Assembly: GCA_947586185.1 (NCBI GenBank)
Contig: CANPXN010000017.1
Coordinates: 1 to 54,981, forward strand
Origin: an uncultured Clostridia bacterium
GTDB lineage: Bacteria > Bacillota > Clostridia > Oscillospirales > Ruminococcaceae
Reading direction: 5' to 3'
DNA: 54,981 bases
This document shows, piece after piece, positions 51,110 to 54,981 of this stretch (position 1 is the first letter of the stretch; each line of letters starts with the position of its first letter). Below the pieces are notes generated by a model that saw only the letters and a program-made list of their open reading frames with translations, searched no databases and was not told the origin of the DNA. The position numbers were made by a program, and so were the translations under genes.

Positions 51110-51837
51110 TCATTCTTCCTGCAATTGATATAAAGGACGGAAACTGTGTAAGATTGTTCAAGGGCGATTTTTCTACAGTGGAAAAGGTTGCTTCAAGCTA
51201 TATTGATACAGCATACGGATTTGAAAAGGCGGGAGCGTCCTGGATTCATATGGTTGACCTTGACGGCGCAAAAGCAGGCATACCTGTTAATATGGACATA
51301 TATAAGGATGTTGCCGAAAACACTTCACTTAAAGTAGAGGTCGGCGGCGGTATCCGTAACCTTGAAACTATAGAGGAATACATAAGTAATGGTATTTCAA
51401 GAGTGATCCTGGGTTCAGCAGCTTTAAAGAATCCTCAGCTTGTAAGGGATGCTGTCAAAGAATATGGCAGTGAGAGGATAGCTGTTGGAATTGACGCAAA
51501 AGACGGCATGGTTGCAGCCGAAGGGTGGCTTGAAGCCTCGAATGTCAATTATATTGAGCTTACTATTCAGATGATTGAGTCGGGGGTTAAGTATTTCATA
51601 GTTACTGATATCTCAAAGGACGGAACTCTTTCAGGAGTTAACATAGATCAGCTCAAAGCGCTGAATGACGCTGTAAAAGGTGCATGCTCAATAATTGCAA
51701 GCGGAGGAGTTCATACGATCGAGGATATAAAGAAATGCAAGAAGCTTGGGCTTTATGGAACTATATGCGGTAAGTCGATATATAAGGGTACCCTTGATCT
51801 TAGAGAAGCAATTTCATATGCGGAAGGAGCTGAGTAG
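51106..51837 (+). CDS. hisA: ProFAR isomerase
   Basis: A 243-residue (beta-alpha)8 barrel, isomerising ProFAR to PRFAR. Asp8 (PAIDIKDG) and Asp129-like GIDAKDG are the catalytic acids; GGGIRNLE and [12 protein letters not shown] are phosphate loops. It overlaps hisH by 4 bp and lies one base before hisF. Confidence 0.96.
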   Translation: MIILPAIDIKDGNCVRLFKGDFSTVEKVASSYIDTAYGFEKAGASWIHMVDLDGAKAGIPVNMDIYKDVAENTSLKVEVGGGIRNLETIEEYISNGISRVILGSAALKNPQLVRDAVKEYGSERIAVGIDAKDGMVAAEGWLEASNVNYIELTIQMIESGVKYFIVTDISKDGTLSGVNIDQLKALNDAVKGACSIIASGGVHTIEDIKKCKKLGLYGTICGKSIYKGTLDLREAISYAEGAE

Positions 51838-51838
51838 T

Positions 51839-52594
51839 ATGCTTGCAAAGAGAATCATTCCATGCCTTGATGTAAGAGACGGAAAGGTTGTTAAGGGCGT
51901 TAACTTTGAGGGAATCAAAGAGGTTGGAGATCCTGTAGAATGTGCTGCGGAATATAATCGTCAGGGCGCTGATGAAATTGTTTTTTATGACATAACAGCC
52001 TCCCATGAGGGAAGAGGAGTTATTCTTGATGTTGTAAGAAATGCGGCAAAGCAGGTGTTTGTTCCTCTTACCGTTGGAGGGGGCATAAAAACAGTTGACG
52101 ATATAAGAGAAACGCTGAGGGCTGGCGCAGATAAGGTATCTGTTAATTCTCAGGCGGTTCAGAATCCTCAGCTTATCAAAGAAGGAGCAGATATATTCGG
52201 AAGCCAGTGTATCTGCGTTGGAATTGATGCAAAAATGGTTGGGGATAAAAAGTGGACTGTATATATAAACGGCGGAAGAATAGATATGCAGCTTGATCTT
52301 GTTGACTGGGTCAAGGAAATAGAGCAGCTTGGAGCCGGTGAAATATGTCTAAACTCCATTGATACTGACGGAGTAAGGGGAGGCTTTGACATAGATATGC
52401 TTAAAGCGGTATGCTCTGCCGTGAAGATTCCTGTTATAGCAAGCGGAGGGGCTGGTAAACTAAGTGACTTTGCCGATGCTTTTATAAAAACTGATTGTTC
52501 GGCAGCTCTTGCAGCTTCACTTTTCCATTATAAGGAGCTTACCGTTGAGCAGGTGAAGAATGACTGCCGTAATAAGGGAATAATAATGAGGTAA
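51839..52594 (+). CDS. hisF: Imidazole glycerol phosphate synthase, cyclase subunit
   Basis: A 251-residue barrel related to HisA. ATG 51839 is chosen, 9 bp after AAGGAG inside the hisA end; a longer frame from 51746 overlaps his[17 protein letters not shown] holds catalytic Asp11; VGIDAK the second Asp; GGGIKTVDD and IASGGAGKL bind phosphate. It makes IGP and AICAR using ammonia from HisH. Confidence 0.96.
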   Translation: MLAKRIIPCLDVRDGKVVKGVNFEGIKEVGDPVECAAEYNRQGADEIVFYDITASHEGRGVILDVVRNAAKQVFVPLTVGGGIKTVDDIRETLRAGADKVSVNSQAVQNPQLIKEGADIFGSQCICVGIDAKMVGDKKWTVYINGGRIDMQLDLVDWVKEIEQLGAGEICLNSIDTDGVRGGFDIDMLKAVCSAVKIPVIASGGAGKLSDFADAFIKTDCSAALAASLFHYKELTVEQVKNDCRNKGIIMR

Positions 52595-52597
52595 AGT

Positions 52598-52939
52598 ATG
52601 ATTGATATAAATGATCTTGATAAATTTTTTAAAAAAGGCGAGCTTATTCCGGCAATAGTATTTGAAAAGAATACAAAGACCGTACTGATGCTTGCTTACA
52701 TGAATAAGGAAAGCCTTAAAAAGACTCTTGAAACTGGATATACATGGTTCTGGAGTCGTTCAAGGCAGGAGCTTTGGAATAAGGGAGCTACATCCGGGCA
52801 TTTACAGAAAGTATACGAAATTTACGGCGACTGTGACGACGATACCTTGCTTGTATATGTTGAACAGACAGGAGCTGCATGTCATACCGGCAGCTACAGC
52901 TGCTTTTTTAACAAAATATACGGAGGAAATGAAAAATGA
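52598..52939 (+). CDS. hisI: Phosphoribosyl-AMP cyclohydrolase
   Basis: A 113-residue stand-alone HisI. Blocks: [36 protein letters not shown], and metal Asp/Cys in [11 protein letters not shown] and [13 protein letters not shown]. It opens the adenine ring of PR-AMP. Overlaps hisE by ATGA; in many bacteria the two are fused, here not. Confidence 0.96.
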   Translation: MIDINDLDKFFKKGELIPAIVFEKNTKTVLMLAYMNKESLKKTLETGYTWFWSRSRQELWNKGATSGHLQKVYEIYGDCDDDTLLVYVEQTGAACHTGSYSCFFNKIYGGNEK

Positions 52940-53298
52940 ATAATAGTGCATTAGAAGATTTGTATCAGGTTATGCTTGACAGAAAAAAACTGTATCAGGA
53001 ATCAGCAGATGCTTCATCAGAAGAACTGAAAAAGAAGTCATATACATGCTATCTTTTTTCTCAGGGTATAGATAAAATTCTGAAAAAGTGCGGAGAAGAA
53101 TGCTCTGAAATGATAATAGCCGCCAAGAACAATGATAATGTTGAACTGAAAAATGAGATTGCAGATCTGTTCTATCACATTATGGTTCTTTGCGCACAGC
53201 AGGATCTTCCTTATTCAGAGGTAGAAGAAGTTCTCAGAGAGAGAAGCAATAAGGTAGGAAATTTGAAGGTATTCAAAAAAACTGATAAAAATACCTGA
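52936..53298 (+). CDS. hisE: Phosphoribosyl-ATP pyrophosphatase
   Basis: A 120-residue MazG-fold protein hydrolysing PR-ATP to PR-AMP. The metal-site pattern is [16 protein letters not shown] followed by [16 protein letters not shown] (E-x2-E and E-x2-D). An N-terminal extension of ~25 residues is Asp/Glu/Lys-rich. Last gene of the operon; no strong terminator follows. Confidence 0.95.
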   Translation: MNNSALEDLYQVMLDRKKLYQESADASSEELKKKSYTCYLFSQGIDKILKKCGEECSEMIIAAKNNDNVELKNEIADLFYHIMVLCAQQDLPYSEVEEVLRERSNKVGNLKVFKKTDKNT

Positions 53299-53387
53299 TG
53301 ACTGTAACTAAAATCAATTAATCTGAATATTATATATTGAAGTGTCAATCAGATTTTGAGGCTTTAATATATTTAAGGAGGATTAAT

Positions 53388-54143
53388 ATGAGTGAATATG
53401 GCAACTGCGTTGAACATGTACCAATAAAAGTCAACCGTGTATTTGACAGCTGCAGTGATAAGGAATGTCTTACAGATGTTAAAGTCGTTCTTGAGTGCGG
53501 AGAATTGCCGGAAAATATCACTTTGGTAAAGACAAGGTGTATTAAGGTTGCCGACGTGTGTATGAATGTTGAACCTGTACCGTTTAATAAGGGATTCTAT
53601 TCAATAGATATAACTTTTAAATTCAAGGTTGAACTTCTTGCGTATGAAAGCGCTTGCTGCGAACCGGTACCGCTATACGGTACGGCGTATGCCAGCAAAA
53701 ACTGCATTTTATATGGCAGTGAAACAAATTCTCAGACCTTTTTCAGCAATGGCATGAAAATCGGCAGTGTGGACGATTGCTGTAAATCTGTAAACATGCC
53801 TACAGCGTCGGTACAGGTCGTTTCACCAATTGCTTTGAGCAGCAAGATTGAAAATGTATTCTGTGATTCAGCGGAAAAAAACAGTGGCTGCTGCAAAAAG
53901 CCGGCTGTAATAATGACTATAGGCCTGTTTTATGTTGTAGAGCTTACAAGACCGGTTACTGTTATGGTGCCAACATATGAATATACGATACCTGAAAAGG
54001 AATGCTGTACACAAATAGACAGTCCATGCGAAATGTTTAACAGAATAAGATTTCCTAAGGAAGAATTTTCACCTTTAAAACTGGATAATTCAGATAATGA
54101 ACATCCGGACTGCGCAAATCCGGGCTGTGGATGCGGAGATTAA
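53388..54143 (+). CDS. Cys-rich conserved clostridial protein of unknown function
   Basis: A 251-residue protein with 20 cysteines, several as CC pairs, and a CANPGCGCGD tail. ATG 53388 follows AGGAGG by a few bases. There is no signal peptide or membrane helix. VPIKVNRVFDSCSDKECLTD at the start and VEPVPFNKGFYSIDITF later resemble a recurrent family of Clostridia proteins whose function I do not know; Cys-rich, unsecreted proteins next to a YunB gene could belong to the spore coat or forespore. It is followed by its own terminator. Confidence 0.6.
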   Translation: MSEYGNCVEHVPIKVNRVFDSCSDKECLTDVKVVLECGELPENITLVKTRCIKVADVCMNVEPVPFNKGFYSIDITFKFKVELLAYESACCEPVPLYGTAYASKNCILYGSETNSQTFFSNGMKIGSVDDCCKSVNMPTASVQVVSPIALSSKIENVFCDSAEKNSGCCKKPAVIMTIGLFYVVELTRPVTVMVPTYEYTIPEKECCTQIDSPCEMFNRIRFPKEEFSPLKLDNSDNEHPDCANPGCGCGD

Positions 54144-54149
54144 AATGAT

Positions 54150-54180
54150 ATGGCGGTCATAGTGCCGCCATTTGTTCTTT
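54150..54180 (+). terminator. Terminator after the Cys-rich gene
   Basis: ATGGCGG (54150-54156) pairs with CCGCCAT (54165-54171), followed by TTTGTTCTTT, directly before the yunB ribosome binding site. Confidence 0.75.
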
Positions 54181-54192
54181 AAGGTGAAAAAT

Positions 54193-54831
54193 ATGAGATA
54201 TAGACATGAGAAGCTTTCGGGAAACAGCTTAAAAATATGCTTTATAATTATCCTGGTTGTTTCAATAGTTTTTTTAAGTATAAGAGCTGTTGAAAAAGCT
54301 CTGGGACCGTCAGTAGATTCTCTTTGTAGATATTACTGTGATCAGTCAGCTGTATATACTGCAAATAAATGTGTAGGCGAAGTTCTGAAAAGAGATAACA
54401 TTACATATTCAGACTTGTCGGAAATAAAGTATGATGATTCAGGAAATATATCCTCAATTGATATAAATACAATAAAGGTAAATCAGCTTCAGGCAGAAAT
54501 TGTACAGTCAATCATGGATGACATTTCTGAAAGCAGTGATGATTATATCGAGGTTCCTATAGGCTCTATAAGCGGATATTATATTTTTAATGGTCATGGT
54601 CCAAAGGTAAGAATCAGGATTACTTCAAGGGGAAACATTAAAACAGAATTACGCAGTAAATTTGAAGAAGCAGGGATTAATCAGTCATGCCACAGGCTTT
54701 ATCTGGACATTTATATTGACATGGCAGCCATATTTTCAGGAGGAGAAAAGAAGACTACTATAAAATCAAGCTGCATGCTTGCTGAAACAATTATTGTTGG
54801 AGATGTTCCTCAGGGTATTCTGAATACATGA
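54193..54831 (+). CDS. yunB: Sporulation protein YunB
   Basis: A 212-residue YunB-family protein. ATG 54193 follows AAGGTG; one N-terminal membrane helix (~14-35) and an outside domain with SVDSLCRYYCDQSAVYTANK and IPIGSISGYY-like blocks (VPIGSISGYYIFNGHGPK). In Bacillus the gene is sigma-E controlled and needed for proper spore formation, with unknown biochemistry. It implies sporulation genes in this organism. Confidence 0.85.
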   Translation: MRYRHEKLSGNSLKICFIIILVVSIVFLSIRAVEKALGPSVDSLCRYYCDQSAVYTANKCVGEVLKRDNITYSDLSEIKYDDSGNISSIDINTIKVNQLQAEIVQSIMDDISESSDDYIEVPIGSISGYYIFNGHGPKVRIRITSRGNIKTELRSKFEEAGINQSCHRLYLDIYIDMAAIFSGGEKKTTIKSSCMLAETIIVGDVPQGILNT

Positions 54832-54839
54832 CTTTATTT

Positions 54840-54870
54840 GCACACTGGAAGGTATTTTCAGTGTGCCCTT
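54840..54870 (+). terminator. Terminator of yunB
   Basis: GCACACTG (54840-54847) pairs with CAGTGTGC (54859-54866), followed by CCTTT, a weak U-tract. Confidence 0.65.
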
Positions 54871-54939
54871 TGGTATGTACAAAACAAATTTGACAATAAT
54901 ATTTTTAATGATTTTCAGAAAATCAACGGAGGTATAACG

Positions 54940-54981
54940 ATGATTTATACAGTGACATTTAATCCGGCTTTGGATTATACG
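54940..54981 (+). CDS. PfkB-type sugar-phosphate kinase, likely 1-phosphofructokinase (partial)
   Basis: The first 14 codons read MIYTVTFNPALDYT, the standard N-terminus of 1-phosphofructokinase and tagatose-6-phosphate kinases; the Asp starts the sugar-phosphate site. GGAGG (54928-54932) is 7 bp upstream and TTGACA lies at 54890-54895. The gene leaves the window, so which sugar it uses cannot be said. Confidence 0.75.
   Translation, partial: MIYTVTFNPALDYT

Overview
The window looks like a chromosomal segment of a low-GC Gram-positive gut or rumen anaerobe, most likely a Ruminococcus-type member of the Oscillospiraceae (Clostridia). The evidence is five secreted proteins carrying type I dockerins (cellulosome anchoring), PolC-type DNA polymerase III, GatCAB, the short HisG with HisZ, an L-lactate dehydrogenase, a YunB-family sporulation protein and AT-rich DNA with strong sigma-A promoters (a -35 box, exactly 17 bp, a -10 box). 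The genus is an inference; no rRNA or tRNA gene was seen.

Layout. 1-3060: a secreted cellulosome-related cluster (dockerin-only protein, V8-like serine protease, and a tandemly duplicated dockerin protein of unknown domain). 3083-4021: ldh on the minus strand. 4022-4888: no protein gene that I accept, but a promoter with a short terminated transcript and a ~360-nt structured element ending in a GC-rich hairpin. 4889-9376: a small pyrophosphatase-like protein, a GNAT acetyltransferase and a large PL11 rhamnogalacturonan lyase with two ricin-B domains and a dockerin; the first and last share a near-identical promoter module. 9528-9753: a 208-bp MITE with 17-bp terminal inverted repeats and an intact 9-bp target duplication. 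9833-12017: an esterase and acyltransferase pair.

12066-14760 is debris of an integrated element next to rpsI: the C-terminal remnant of a tyrosine recombinase, a gene lacking its N-terminus, a GC-rich parA with a dead start codon and a stop codon inside its Walker A motif, another small gene with a stop at codon 2, and iteron-like repeats. Then follow rplM-rpsI, a flavin reductase/CDF transporter pair, ligA-gatCAB and a 1203-aa dockerin protein with about 300 residues of a VTSxSx hexapeptide repeat.

26842-30522 (minus) is asnB-HD hydrolase-pyrB; this PyrB carries a C-terminal zinc ribbon like that of the regulatory subunit PyrI. 30751-34768: an SGNH hydrolase, a lipoprotein, and a metal-efflux module (ArsR repressor, stand-alone HMA protein, P1B ATPase without its own HMA). 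34885-45556 is the conserved run pyrH-frr-uppS-cdsA-dxr-rseP-ispG-polC, interrupted before dxr by a structured leader with a terminator. 45631-53298 is a complete histidine operon, hisZGDCBHAFIE, behind its own promoter and a palindromic candidate operator. The window ends with a Cys-rich conserved protein, YunB, and the first 14 codons of a PfkB-type sugar-phosphate kinase.
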